Part shown: piece by piece, positions 11,395 through 20,416 of the stretch
Layout of the letters: every line of letters starts with the position of its first letter
Numbering within the stretch: the stretch's first letter is position 1
Assembly: GCF_030296675.1 (NCBI RefSeq)
Contig: NZ_AP027736.1
Location: forward strand, 2,232,001-2,296,000
Source: Demequina sediminis
GTDB lineage: Bacteria; Actinomycetota; Actinomycetes; Actinomycetales; Demequinaceae
Direction of reading: 5' to 3'
DNA length: 64,000 nucleotides
Position numbers and translations under genes: made by a program
Notes under the pieces: generated by a model
Databases searched by the model: none
Told to the model about the DNA's origin: nothing
What the model saw: the letters and a program-made list of their open reading frames with translations, nothing else

Positions 11395-12330
11395 ATGACG
11401 GTGATGTCATCCGCCGTGTCCACCGCGGCGGTCAGCGCCAGCGGGGTGGCACGCGCGTTCGGCTCGGTGCAGGCCGTGACCAACGCGACGCTTGAGGTGC
11501 AGCCGGGCAACGTGACGGCGTTGATCGGACCGAACGGCTGCGGCAAGACCACGCTGATGCTCATGCTCGCGGGGTTGCTGCGCCAGGACGCAGGCGAGAT
11601 CCGCGTCGCGGGCGCGGACCCTCGACACGACTCCGCGGCGGTGCGCGCGTCGATCGGCTGGATGCCGGATCAGCTGGGCTCGTGGGACAACCTCACGTGC
11701 CTGCAGACCCTCACGCTCATGGGGCGCGGATATCGGATCTCCAAGGACGAGGCGCGCGCGCGAGGCGCCGCGCTGCTCGAGACGGTGCACCTGGGCGAGT
11801 TCGCCGACCGGCCCGCGCGCGTGCTGTCGCGCGGACAGAAGCAGCGGCTGTCGCTGGCACGGGCGCTCATGAACGACCCTCAAGTGCTGTTGCTCGACGA
11901 GCCGGCCAACGGCCTGGACCCGCGCTCGCGCATCGAACTGCGCACACTGGTGCGCGATCTCGCGGCGCAGGGCCGCGCGGTGCTGGTCTCGAGCCACGTG
12001 CTCGCGGAACTCGACGAGATGGTCGACGACGCGATCTTCATGTCCAAGGGACGCACCCTGGGCGACGAGGCCGCCGCACACGTCGCGGACGCGAAGACCA
12101 GGTACCGGGTCGCGACTCTCGACGACTCCCTGCTGCGCGCCGCGCTCGCGGACTCGCGGGTGCCGTACGACGACGAGCCGACGGGAATCGTGATCCGCGT
12201 GGGCAGCGACCAGGAGGCGGCGCAGGCGCTCGCGTGGCTCATGTCCAAGGGCGTGCCCGTCCACCGCTTCGGCCCCGCCGGCAGCGCGCTCGAACAGACG
12301 TATATGGCGATGGAGGAGGAGCGGCGATGA
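11395..12330 (+). CDS. ABC transporter ATP-binding protein (ABC-2 type exporter)
   Basis: A 311-residue nucleotide-binding subunit with Walker A GPNGCGKTT, Q-loop region GWMPDQLG, signature LSRGQKQRLSL and Walker B VLLLDEPANGLD, then a C-terminal extension of about 90 residues. It most resembles the CcmA/NatA class that pairs with ABC-2 permeases to export drugs or lipids, or to act on the envelope. ATG 11395 follows AGGGGG (11385-11390). The stop overlaps the permease ATG (ATGA), so the two subunits are made together. The cargo cannot be read. Confidence 0.88.
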   Translation: MTVMSSAVSTAAVSASGVARAFGSVQAVTNATLEVQPGNVTALIGPNGCGKTTLMLMLAGLLRQDAGEIRVAGADPRHDSAAVRASIGWMPDQLGSWDNLTCLQTLTLMGRGYRISKDEARARGAALLETVHLGEFADRPARVLSRGQKQRLSLARALMNDPQVLLLDEPANGLDPRSRIELRTLVRDLAAQGRAVLVSSHVLAELDEMVDDAIFMSKGRTLGDEAAAHVADAKTRYRVATLDDSLLRAALADSRVPYDDEPTGIVIRVGSDQEAAQALAWLMSKGVPVHRFGPAGSALEQTYMAMEEERR

Positions 12331-13566
12331 CTCTCGTGGACCAGCACCCGGCATCTGCGGGCGTCCCGGCGCCCGCATCGTCCCCCGCACCCCCGCCGGA
12401 GGCAACCCTGGCTGCCGACTCCGCGCGGCGTGTGGCTCGTCACCGGAATCGAGCTGCGACGCCGCCGCCCCACCGTCAAGGGGTGGATCTTCTACGGACT
12501 CGTGCTCGCCGTGATCCTCGGTCTCGGGATCCTCGTCGCCGTGTCCTCGTCCGACGAGAAGACCTCGGGACCGCTCGAGATGGTGCTCGTGCTGGTGCTC
12601 GGAGCCGGCATGCTCATCGCGCCGTCCCTCGCCGCGACGTCGATCAACGGTGACTCCGCGGAGGGGGTGCTCGCCCCGCTGCAGATGACGCGGCTCACCG
12701 CAGGAGACCTGGCGATCGGCAAGCTGCTCGCCTCGTGGTTCATCGCCTTCGCGGTGCTGGTGACCACCACGCCCCTCCTCGTGTACGCGTTCTCGCGCTC
12801 GGGCTGGCACTGGGACGAGCTCGCGATCGTGCTGGGCGCGATTCTGCTGGTCGTACTCACGTCCACCGCGATCGGCCTCGCGTGGTCCTCTCTCGCCGCG
12901 CGTGCCGTGGCGTCCGTGTCGCTCGCGCACCTCACCACCGGGTTCCTGCTGCTCGGCACGCTGCTGGCGTTCGTGTTCGTGCAGCCACTGGTGTCCGAGA
13001 CGGTGACCGACGTCAACCGCTACGTCGACTACGGGGCGATGACTCCCGAGCAGCAGCGTGCATACGAGGATGCCCAGATGACGGGCGACTTCTCCGAGCT
13101 CGATGTCGCCTCGCTGCCCTGCATGGAGTACAGCTCGCAGTACGGGGTGGCTCACACCGACCGCATCGCGTGGATGATCCTCGCCAACCCCGTGGTGATG
13201 ATCGGGGAGGTGTCGCCGATCATCAACGCCGAGACCTACGAGAAGGACGGTCGCGCCGCCCCCGGCGTGTTCGCGATCATGCATGCCACCGTGTCCGGGT
13301 GGCGCATGGGGCCGTCCGAGGAGGACCTTGCCGGGCGCACCTACGACGAGTGCGCCAACCTCGCCGCGATGGCCGCGGGCGAGGAGCCGCCCATGATGGA
13401 CGAGGGCGACTGGGAGGCGGAGCAGGAGGCGATGTCGGTCTACGCGCCGGCGCCGTGGGTGGGCCTGGGTCTCCAGATCGCGCTGCTGCTCGGCTCGGTG
13501 TGGATCGTCATCTCTCGCCTGCGGGTGCCCTACAAGAAGCTCCGCCAGGGCACGCGCGTGGCCTGA
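12327..13566 (+). CDS. ABC-2 type permease subunit (two undercalls near 12380-12391)
   Basis: Membrane partner of the ATPase just upstream. From about 12430 the frame encodes an inner-membrane protein starting WLVTGIELRRRRPTVKGW, with about six to seven hydrophobic segments (for example FYGLVLAVILGLGILVAV and LGAGMLIAPSLAATSI) and a periplasmic loop around 13010-13430. The ATG at 12327 overlaps the upstream stop but is in another frame. The two C runs at about 12379-12383 and 12387-12391 each lacking one base would join them as ...RQPWLPTPRGVWLVTG. The alternative is a true start at GTG 12430. The overlap makes the corrected long form more likely. Confidence 0.8.
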
Positions 13567-13596
13567 CCTCGCGGCGCTCGGCGGAGTGAGCGCGAC

Positions 13597-14193
13597 TCAA
13601 CTGACGGTGCGGCGGCCCTCGAACGCGCGACCCAGCGTGACCTCGTCGGCATACTCGAGGTCGCCGCCCACCGGCAGTCCCGAGGCGAGGCGCGACACCG
13701 TCACGCCGAGCGGCACGAGCATGCGGGTGAGGTACGTCGCGGTGGCCTCGCCCTCGATGTTGGGGTCGGTCGCGATGATGACCTCCTCGACCTTGCCGTC
13801 GCCGAGGCGCGTGAGCAGTTCGCGGATGCGCAGGTCGTCGGGCCCCACGCCGTTCATCGGGTCGATCGCGCCGCCCAGCACGTGATAGCGGCCGCGGAAC
13901 TCGCGCGTGCGCTCGATGACCACCACGTCCTTGGGCTCCTCGACCACACACAGCAGGTCCTCGGCGCGGCGCGGGTCGGCGCAGATCCGGCACTGCTCGG
14001 ACTCCGCGACGTTGCCGCATGTCGCGCAGAAGCGCACCTTCTCCTTGACCGTGATGATCGCGTCGGCGAGCCGACGCACATCCGTGGGGTCTGTGCTCAG
14101 CAGATGGAACGCGATGCGCTGCGCGCTCTTGGGCCCGATGCCAGGGAGGTGGCCGAGCTCGTCGATAAGGTCCTGCACCGCGCCGTCGTACAT
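13597..14193 (-). CDS. recR: recombination mediator RecR
   Basis: A 198-residue protein acting with RecO/RecF to load RecA at gaps. It shows the N-terminal helix-hairpin-helix ([20 protein letters not shown]), a four-Cys zinc finger ([16 protein letters not shown], about 54-69), and a Toprim domain ([14 protein letters not shown] ... [15 protein letters not shown]). Length and order match the family. It lies directly downstream of dnaX on the same strand with a 27-base gap, the usual bacterial arrangement, so co-transcription is likely. Confidence 0.96.
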   Translation of the reverse strand: MYDGAVQDLIDELGHLPGIGPKSAQRIAFHLLSTDPTDVRRLADAIITVKEKVRFCATCGNVAESEQCRICADPRRAEDLLCVVEEPKDVVVIERTREFRGRYHVLGGAIDPMNGVGPDDLRIRELLTRLGDGKVEEVIIATDPNIEGEATATYLTRMLVPLGVTVSRLASGLPVGGDLEYADEVTLGRAFEGRRTVS

Positions 14194-14220
14194 GGGGTCA
14201 AGAGTAGGCGCACGGGGTGA

Positions 14221-16196
14221 CTAGTCCTCGACGATCGTTCCGCCGAGCATCTTCGCCACGACCTCCGCACCCGAGAGCTGCGAGTCCTCGGCGCGGGCAT
14301 CGTCCGCGGAGATCTCCTCCTCGTCGAAGGGGGCTCCACATCGGGTGGTAGGTCCGGCGGCACGTCCCACGGCGGAGGGGCCGATGCCGTGGCTCGCGGT
14401 GTCGCGCCCGTGGCAGGGGAGGCGGGGCTCGTGGGGGAGGACGGCCGGGCCGTGGGCGTCGCGGCAGCCGGGGGTGCGGCGGCTGCCGCGGAGGGTGACG
14501 CCGCGCGCGCCGGTGACGCCTGGGTGGCGGCGACGGGTCCCGCGAAGGCCGTGATGCGCAGCTGCATGCCGAGCGTCTCGCGGATCGCGAGCTGGAGGTT
14601 TTCGGCGTGCTTGCCGCCGTCGAGCATCGACACCAGGTTGGGGTTGGCGACCGCGAGCGACAGCGCGCCGTCCTCGACCGAGGACACCTGGGCGTTCTGG
14701 CTCACGAGCGTCCACGTGACGCGCCACCGCTCGAGCGTCCCGAGCACCTCGGGCCATCGCCTGCGGACGAGCTCGGTGTCGGCGGCGCCTCCCGCTGGTC
14801 CGGTTGACGGTGTCGTCGCGGGAGTCGTCGCGGGAGCCGATGCGCCGGCCGTCGTGGGCGCGGGGGCCGCCGGGGCGGGGGACCAGTCGTCGTCGGATGC
14901 GGTCTCGGGTGCCGCGGCGGGGGCGGGCGCGGGCTTGGGTGCCGGCGCGGGTGCGGCTGAGGGAGCGGGGGTCGGATTCGCGGCAGGGGCGGGCGCCGGA
15001 GCGGCCGCGGGAGCAGGGGCAGGCGTCGCCACCGCGGGCTCACTGGCGCGCGCGGCGGGTGCGGTGGGTGCGGCGGGCGCGGTGGCGACCGTTCCCGGAT
15101 CCGACGCGAGCAGCCGCGCACACAGCAGTTCGAGGTGAAGGCGCGGAGATGTTGCCCCGACCATGCGGGTGAGGGCGTCGTTGATGAGGTCGGCCGCCAC
15201 GGAGCCGCGCGCGAGTCCCAGCCGTCGCGCCTGGTCACGCATGCGCTCGAGCTGGTCCTCGGGCATCTCGCCGAGGGCACGGACGCCGCCCTCGCCCGCG
15301 GCGGTGAGCACCAGGAGGTCGCGCATGCGCTCGAGCAGGTCCTCGACGAACCTGCGGGGCTCGTGGCCAGTGGACATCACGCGCTGCACGACGTCGAACA
15401 GCGAGGCGCCGTCGGCCGCGGCGATCGCGTCGATCGCGTCGTCGAGCAGCGTCGCGTCCGTGAAGCCCAGCAGGGCGATCGCGCGCTCGTAGCTCACGCC
15501 GGCGGCGTCCGACCCCGCCATCAGCTGGTCGAGCACGGACAGCGTGTCGCGCACCGATCCCCCACCCGCGCGCACCACGAGCGGCAACACGCCCGAGGCG
15601 ACCGTCACGCCCTCCGCCTCGCACAGCGACTGGAGGTAGCCGGTGAGCACGGGCGGCGGCACCAGCCGGAACGGGTAGTGATGCGTGCGGGACCTGATGG
15701 TGCCGATCACCTTCTCCGGCTCCGTGGTCGCGAAGATGAAGCGCACGTGTGGCGGCGGCTCCTCCACGAGCTTGAGGAGCGCGTTGAAGCCCTGGGTGGT
15801 GACCATGTGGGCCTCGTCCAGGATGAAGATCTTGTAGCGGTCGCGCGCGGGCGCGAACGCCGCGCGCTCGCGCAACTCCCTCGCGTCGTCGACGCCGTTG
15901 TGCGATGCCGCGTCGATCTCGACCACATCGACGGAACCGGCGCCGCCGCGCGCGAGCTCGACGCACGAGTCGCATTCGCCGCACGGCGAGTCCGTGGGGC
16001 CCTGGGCGCAGTTGAGGCAGCGGGCGAGAATGCGGGCCGACGTGGTCTTTCCGCATCCGCGCGGCCCGGAGAACAGGTACGCGTGATTGACGCGGTCGGC
16101 CCTCAACGCCTGCATGAGCGGGGTGGTCACGTGCTCCTGGCCCACGACGTCCGCAAAGGTGTCGGGACGGTAGCGGCGGTACAGGGCGGTGGTCAC
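14221..16196 (-). CDS. dnaX: DNA polymerase III subunits gamma/tau (one-base undercall near 14329)
   Basis: The clamp-loader ATPase. It starts at GTG 16196 (VTTALYRRYRPDTFADVVGQ), with Walker A GPRGCGKTTSAR, four zinc-ligand Cys (about 60-85), Walker B FILDEAHM, and the sensor region FATTEPEKVIGTIRSR, then a long Ala/Pro-rich linker (about residues 380-460) before the tau-type C-terminal region. As printed, the frame slips at the G run 14329-14333. One more base restores DVEPPFDEEEISADD and the end TIVED at 14221. The SRP RNA gene lies just upstream on the same strand and recR just downstream. Confidence 0.93.
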
Positions 16197-16264
16197 GGAT
16201 ACGACTCTAGTGCGGGGGTGAGACGGCCCGCGCGGGCCATCCACAGCATCGTCCGGGCGCGAAA

Positions 16265-16353
16265 GGACCCCCCACGCACCCGACAGAGCCCGCTTACCCT
16301 TGCTTCATTCCTGACCTGGGGGAGTTGGGCGAGATGACGCCACGTGAGGGGTC
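16265..16353 (-). ncRNA. ffs: small bacterial SRP RNA (4.5S type)
   Basis: On the minus strand, gacccc...ggggtc ends pair to close the hairpin, and the apical region reads CCAGGTCAGGAATGAAGC, the conserved helix 8 with a GGAA tetraloop closed by A-U. It continues AAGGGTAAGCGGGCTCTGTC, as in actinobacterial SRP RNAs. Ends are approximate. A candidate promoter with -10 TAGACT lies just upstream on the minus strand. The RNA pairs with Ffh for co-translational membrane targeting. Its place directly upstream of dnaX is common in actinobacteria. Confidence 0.9.
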
Positions 16354-16439
16354 GCCGACTAGTCTAACCGCACTCCCGACACCCCTGTCTCGCGCGCTGT
16401 ACTCGCAGACGCGCGGCCTCGGGTAATATTGCCGGGCCT

Positions 16440-16527
16440 GGAGGATTCGCCTAGTGGCCTATGGCGCACGCTTGGAAAGCGTGTTGGGTGCAAGCCCTCG
16501 GGGGTTCGAATCCCCCATCCTCCGCCA
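16440..16527 (+). tRNA. tRNA-Ser (anticodon GGA)
   Basis: A class II tRNA with acceptor GGAGGAT/ATCCTCC, anticodon stem CACGC/GCGTG enclosing TTGGAAA (anticodon GGA), a long variable arm, the T arm GGGGG-TTCGAAT-CCCCC, discriminator G, and encoded CCA (16525-16527). Confidence 0.96.
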
Positions 16528-16548
16528 GATGTCCTGAACCGCGACGGG

Positions 16549-17247
16549 ATGGTACGAGTGACCCAGCCAGCGATGGGCCGCCCCGATGCGCGGCGCGCGA
16601 AGGTCCGCCGTCACCGTCGCGAGCGCCAGATCATCGTCTTTGGCGTCCTGGTGATCCTCGTGGCCTTCGCGGCGGTATTCGCCGCGGGTGTGTACAAGGG
16701 CGATGTCGACGGTCCGTTCTCGCAGCCGTTCGTCACCCCGGCGGGCGCCTTCGAGAGCGATGTCGACCTCGTGTGCCCGCCGCCGTCGTCGACGCCGCTT
16801 CCCGCGGATCAGGTCGCCGTGCGCGTGCTCAACGGCACCGAGACGAGCGGACTCGCGTCGGATGTCGCCGGTGACCTCGAGTCCCGCGGGTTCGTGCTGC
16901 TGGGCGCGAGCAACTGGAGCCGCGGCTACCCCGAGGGCGTGCGCCTCTACTTTGGCCCGAACGGCGTCCACCAGGCGTACACCGTCGCGCGGCACTTCGA
17001 GGCGGTCGACATGGTGCTCGACAATCGCCCCGGAACGCTGGTCGACGTGGTGCTGGGCGACACCTTCGCGGAGGCATCGACCTTGAGGTCGGCGCTCGCC
17101 CCCGAGCTCGACGAGACCCGCACCCTCACCGCCAACGCGGCCTGCCTGCCTGCGAGCCTGGTGACGCCCGTGCCCGCCCCGCGCACCCTTCCTGAGAACC
17201 CGCTCGACCCCGAGCCCTCCCCGAGCCCGTCGCCGTCGGCGTCGTAG
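16549..17247 (+). CDS. LytR_C-domain envelope protein
   Basis: A roughly 232-residue bitopic protein. A basic N-terminus (ARRAKVRRHRRERQ) precedes one membrane helix (IIVFGVLVILVAFAAVFAAGVY), followed by an external LytR C-terminal domain (QVAVRVLNGTETSGLASDVA ... ESRGFVLLGASNW) and a Pro/Ser-rich tail. Stand-alone LytR_C proteins occur widely in actinobacteria near the cell wall and have been linked to envelope polymer handling; the exact role is unknown. ATG 16549 is used; GTG 16558 and ATG 16573 are in-frame alternatives without a clearly better ribosome site. It starts right after tRNA-Ser. Confidence 0.82.
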   Translation: MVRVTQPAMGRPDARRAKVRRHRRERQIIVFGVLVILVAFAAVFAAGVYKGDVDGPFSQPFVTPAGAFESDVDLVCPPPSSTPLPADQVAVRVLNGTETSGLASDVAGDLESRGFVLLGASNWSRGYPEGVRLYFGPNGVHQAYTVARHFEAVDMVLDNRPGTLVDVVLGDTFAEASTLRSALAPELDETRTLTANAACLPASLVTPVPAPRTLPENPLDPEPSPSPSPSAS

Positions 17248-17251
17248 CGCG

Positions 17252-18871
17252 CTAGCCTCGCGCGGCGGCCAGGCGCGGGCGTGACGCCGCGGGCGCACGG
17301 CGACGGCCCGCCAGCGCGCCGGCAACCATCACGCTCATGAGCGCGACCGCGGCGAGGGCCGCGGCAAGCACGCGCCCGACCCCCTCGGGTCCCGCCTGCG
17401 CCGCCCCGTCCGCGAGAGCGGCCGCCCCGCTCGCCAGGGTGTCGCCCCCGGCCGCGAGCTCGCCGGTTCCCGTCGCGAGCCGCGCCGCGCCGTCCGTGAG
17501 CGTTCCGGCGCCGTCCGCGAGCTCGCCGGTACCGTCCGCGAGCCGGCCCGCGCCGTCGACGAGCGTGAGCCCACCCTCCTCGAGGGTCGTGGCCGCGGCG
17601 TCGAGCCTGCTCGCCCCCTCGGTGAGCCGCGCCACGCCATTCGTGAGGCTGTCGATGCCCTCGTTGATCGAGCCGCTCGCGTCGTCGAGCCGCGCGAGAC
17701 CCGCCGAGAGTTCTGCGGCACCGGAGTCGACCCGGTCAAGACCGGTTGCGAGTTCCTCCTGGTGAACCACGAGCGTCGACGCGCCCTCGTGAACGTCCCG
17801 CGCTCCCACCGCGACGCCGCCAGCGAGACCCGCGACGCGGGATCCGGCGTCCGACGCGTCCGAGAGCCTGGCGGACTGCGCCAGCGTCGCGTCGTGGTGA
17901 GCGCGGCTCGAGTCGGCGAGCGCGGCGGCGGCCGGGGCCGCCGAGCCCTCGAGCGCCGATGCCCCCGCGGTCAGGGCGAGCGCGGCCCCCTCCGCCTGCG
18001 AGGCCACCCGCGCCATCTCGGCGTCGAGGGCCGCGAGGGTCGCGGGGTCCACGGTCCCGGCGTGGAGGCCCTCGATGAGGTCCTCAAGCGCGGCGACGGA
18101 CTCGAGGAGGCCGTCGGTGCCCGAGGCTGCCTGGGAGGCGTTCTCGAGGGCGCCGGCGAGGGCCGTGGCGTGCTCGTCGAGCGCGGCGGCGTCGGCGGCT
18201 AGGGCGTCCGACGAGCGATCGAGTTCCCGTGCGGCGGTCTTCGCGGCAAAGAGGTCGACCGCGAGTGCCGCGGCGTCCTCGGCGGATTCGGTCGCGGCGG
18301 CGGAGGTTGCCGCGGTGCCCTGCGCGAGAGAGGCCGCGCCCTCCGTGAGGTCGTGCGCGCCGCGCGCCGCATCCGCGGTGGCGGCGTCGAGGGTCGTCGC
18401 GCCGTCGGCCGCGAGCCCGACGCCGTCGAGGTAGAGCCGCGCGCCCGAGGCGAGGGAGTCGACACCGCCCGCGAAGAGCGCGACGCCTTCGGTGTACTCG
18501 GCCACCCCATCCGTGTAGTGGCCGACCCCGGTCGTGTAGTCCGTCGCGCCGGTCGCGAGCGTCGTCGCGCCCTCCTCGACACGGGTGGCGCCGTCCGCGA
18601 GCTGCGAGGCTCCCGCGCTCAGGGCATGCGCGCCTTCGTCGACCTGTGACACGCCATCCGCGACGCGTTCCGCTCCGCCCGCCACGCGCACCGCGCCGTC
18701 CGCAACCATTCCGCCCAGCGTCACCATCCCCCACGGCAGGGCGAGAGTCGCGACGCCCAGCGCTACCACGGCGACGCGCGCGCTCAGCGGCCATCGGGAC
18801 CGCGGGCGAGGGGACGCCTCGCGTCGGTGCTCGGCGGCAGCGGCGGGATCGGGGACTGGAGCGGCGGCCAT
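17252..18871 (-). CDS. YhgE/Pip-like heptad-repeat membrane protein
   Basis: This 539-residue protein has a membrane helix near each end (about 30-55: VAVVALGVATLALPWGMVTLGGM; about 495-520: VLAAALAAVALMSVMVAGALAG). Nearly everything between is built of degenerate seven-residue repeats of the type xLAxGAx (ADGAxxLAxGAxxL). Such repeats occur in YhgE/Pip and related proteins and are predicted to form long extracellular coiled or tubular structures. Unlike full YhgE proteins it lacks the multi-helix ABC-2-like C-terminal domain. It starts at ATG 18871 after AAGGAGG. Three hairpins fill its leader. Function unknown. Confidence 0.8.
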   Translation of the reverse strand: MAAAPVPDPAAAAEHRREASPRPRSRWPLSARVAVVALGVATLALPWGMVTLGGMVADGAVRVAGGAERVADGVSQVDEGAHALSAGASQLADGATRVEEGATTLATGATDYTTGVGHYTDGVAEYTEGVALFAGGVDSLASGARLYLDGVGLAADGATTLDAATADAARGAHDLTEGAASLAQGTAATSAAATESAEDAAALAVDLFAAKTAARELDRSSDALAADAAALDEHATALAGALENASQAASGTDGLLESVAALEDLIEGLHAGTVDPATLAALDAEMARVASQAEGAALALTAGASALEGSAAPAAAALADSSRAHHDATLAQSARLSDASDAGSRVAGLAGGVAVGARDVHEGASTLVVHQEELATGLDRVDSGAAELSAGLARLDDASGSINEGIDSLTNGVARLTEGASRLDAAATTLEEGGLTLVDGAGRLADGTGELADGAGTLTDGAARLATGTGELAAGGDTLASGAAALADGAAQAGPEGVGRVLAAALAAVALMSVMVAGALAGRRRAPAASRPRLAAARG

Positions 18872-18883
18872 GATCCTCCTTTG

Positions 18884-18952
18884 GACCGGCTTCGTCGCCG
18901 GTCTCCGGCCTTCGCGACCACGCTGTCGCGAAGGGCGCGGCCTTCGCCGCGC
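18884..18952 (-). promoter_or_regulatory. three consecutive perfect hairpins in the leader of the YhgE-like gene
   Basis: Read on either strand, three perfect stems follow one another: GACCGGC-ttcgtc-GCCGGTC (18884-18903), CCTTCGCGAC-cacgct-GTCGCGAAGG (18909-18934) and GCGCGG-ccttcg-CCGCGC (18935-18952). They end just before the AAGGAGG ribosome site of the minus-strand gene. A candidate promoter lies near 18960-18990. No known riboswitch class is recognised. The arrangement suggests an mRNA-stabilising or attenuating leader. Confidence 0.55.
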
Positions 18953-19038
18953 CTGGGTCCACCCTACGCCCGGTCTTTACCGGATCGTGACCAAATTTCG
19001 GGGCGAGGCTGGCGCGGGCTCACCCGGGCATCGTCCCG

Positions 19039-19320
19039 TCAGAACACGAAGGTCGCGAGCAGGAAAGCGGCATAGCACGCGAGGCCACCCATCGCGGGAA
19101 CCTGGGAGGCGGTGCTCCAGGCGCCGCGCACCGCCGCCACGGCGAAGGCCACGGTCAGGAGGACCCATGCTGCGGTGTGACCGTGGTTCGCCGCGACCGC
19201 CAGGACCCCGCCGTCGGTGCGCGGGGGCACCCCGTCCCCCACGAACGCGAAGATCCCGGTGACGGCCGCGGCGACCACGGCGGCGAGGGCGAACAGCGCG
19301 CGCCGGGCGGAGCCTGTCAT
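19039..19320 (-). CDS. small integral membrane protein
   Basis: A 93-residue hydrophobic protein starting MTGSARRALFALAAVVA. Three membrane helices are visible: LFALAAVVAAAVTGIFAF, TAAWVLLTVAFAVAAV and GGLACYAAFLLATFVF. I do not recognise the family. An upstream in-frame ATG at 19347 would add nine basic residues. It sits alone between the YhgE-like leader and the arabinanase gene, on the same strand. Base use matches its neighbours. Function unknown. Confidence 0.65.
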   Translation of the reverse strand: MTGSARRALFALAAVVAAAVTGIFAFVGDGVPPRTDGGVLAVAANHGHTAAWVLLTVAFAVAAVRGAWSTASQVPAMGGLACYAAFLLATFVF

Positions 19321-19369
19321 GACACGACCGTAGCGCCACCGCCGCACCGCCGCGTGTGCATTCGGGACA

Positions 19370-20416
19370 CTAGTCGGCGAGCTCCTCGGCCGTCCGGGCG
19401 ATGGGCCAGCCGTCCTCGGTCCACGCGAGCTCGCGCAGCTCGAGGCGCGGCGCTCCCCCGAGGTCGGCGTCGTAGACGTGCGCCGCGAGGTAGCCGTCCG
19501 AGAAGGACTGCCCGCCGGGGCCGATCATCGCGCCGCGGGTCGCGAGCAGCTCGTCTCCGCCGTCGTGCCTCATGTCGTTGCCCCACCTGTCGAGGTACGG
19601 ACCCGTGACGTCCGTCGCGCGTCCCACCGCGACGGAGTACGTCGAGTCGACTCCCTGGCAGCACGAGTCGCGCGACACGAAGAGGTAGTAGTAGCCGTCC
19701 CTGTGCACGAGGTAGGGCGCCTCGATCGCGTTGGTCTGCGTGCCCCGCGACGCGATCATGACAGGCTCGGCCTCCGCCACCGGCTTCCCGCTGGGCCATT
19801 CGAGCTGCAGGAGGTGGATGCCGCCCCAGAACGAGCCGAAGGCCATCCACGGCGCGCCGTCCGCGTCCTCGACCACGCCCGCATCGATCGCGTTGTAGTG
19901 CGTGACGCCGGGCTCCGAGCGCCACACCTCGCCCTGGTCGGTCCACCCGTAGGCGGGATCGTCGGGGTCGAGAGTGGGCGATGTCATGAGGCCGATCAGC
20001 GACCGGTTGGAACCGAAGGTCGACGCGGAGTAGTAGAGGTACCACGTGCCGTCGTGCTCGATGAGCTCCGGCGCCCAGAAGTTCTCGACCCCGGGTATCG
20101 CCTCGTAGACCCACTCGGGGCGTGTGTCCGCGTCCCATGCCGTGCCCACGTACTCCCACTCGACACCGTCGCTCGACCGCCTGATCTGCGGCGCGCCGAG
20201 TCCCCGGCGCACGTCGCCGGTCGAGTACACGTACCAGTCGTGGTCCTGCGTGCCGGCGACGAGCGCGGGGTCGTGGACGGCGATGTCCCCCGTCGCGTCG
20301 ACGCGAGTCGCGCCGGCGGAGTCGGCCGTCCACGGTGCCCACAGCGCCGTCGCGGTCACCGCCGCTGCCGCCGCCAGCCCCGCGGCCGCCGCGATCAGCG
20401 TGCGTCGACGCGTCAC
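19370..20416 (-). CDS. secreted GH43 endo-alpha-1,5-L-arabinanase
   Basis: A 348-residue five-bladed propeller glycosidase. The N-terminus VTRRRTLIAAAAGLAAAAAV has a twin-arginine-like basic start and a long hydrophobic core, so export is likely. GH43 catalytic positions are visible: Asp in AVHDPALV, the pKa-tuning Asp in YNAIDAGV and the Glu in NAIEAPYL. The STFGSNRSLIGLMTS segment fits arabinanases. GTG 20416 overlaps the GH51 stop (GTGA), so it is the last gene of the GH27-GH51-GH43 operon. It probably cuts arabinan outside the cell to feed the importer encoded at 23.7-27.1 kb. Confidence 0.87.
   Translation of the reverse strand: MTRRRTLIAAAAGLAAAAAVTATALWAPWTADSAGATRVDATGDIAVHDPALVAGTQDHDWYVYSTGDVRRGLGAPQIRRSSDGVEWEYVGTAWDADTRPEWVYEAIPGVENFWAPELIEHDGTWYLYYSASTFGSNRSLIGLMTSPTLDPDDPAYGWTDQGEVWRSEPGVTHYNAIDAGVVEDADGAPWMAFGSFWGGIHLLQLEWPSGKPVAEAEPVMIASRGTQTNAIEAPYLVHRDGYYYLFVSRDSCCQGVDSTYSVAVGRATDVTGPYLDRWGNDMRHDGGDELLATRGAMIGPGGQSFSDGYLAAHVYDADLGGAPRLELRELAWTEDGWPIARTAEELAD

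Noticed and set aside
9729-11495. Long plus-strand frame overlapping the carboxylesterase
   Set aside because: Arg/Pro-rich shadow of the esterase, without family motifs; the esterase frame has a full set of catalytic motifs.
12430-13566. ABC permease starting at GTG 12430
   Set aside because: Possible, but the ATG at 12327 overlaps the upstream stop as in many operons of the window, and two C-run undercalls join the frames. Kept as an alternative.
14389-15138. Ala/Gly-rich plus-strand frame opposite dnaX
   Set aside because: It mirrors the Ala/Pro linker of dnaX and has no ribosome site or recognisable domain.
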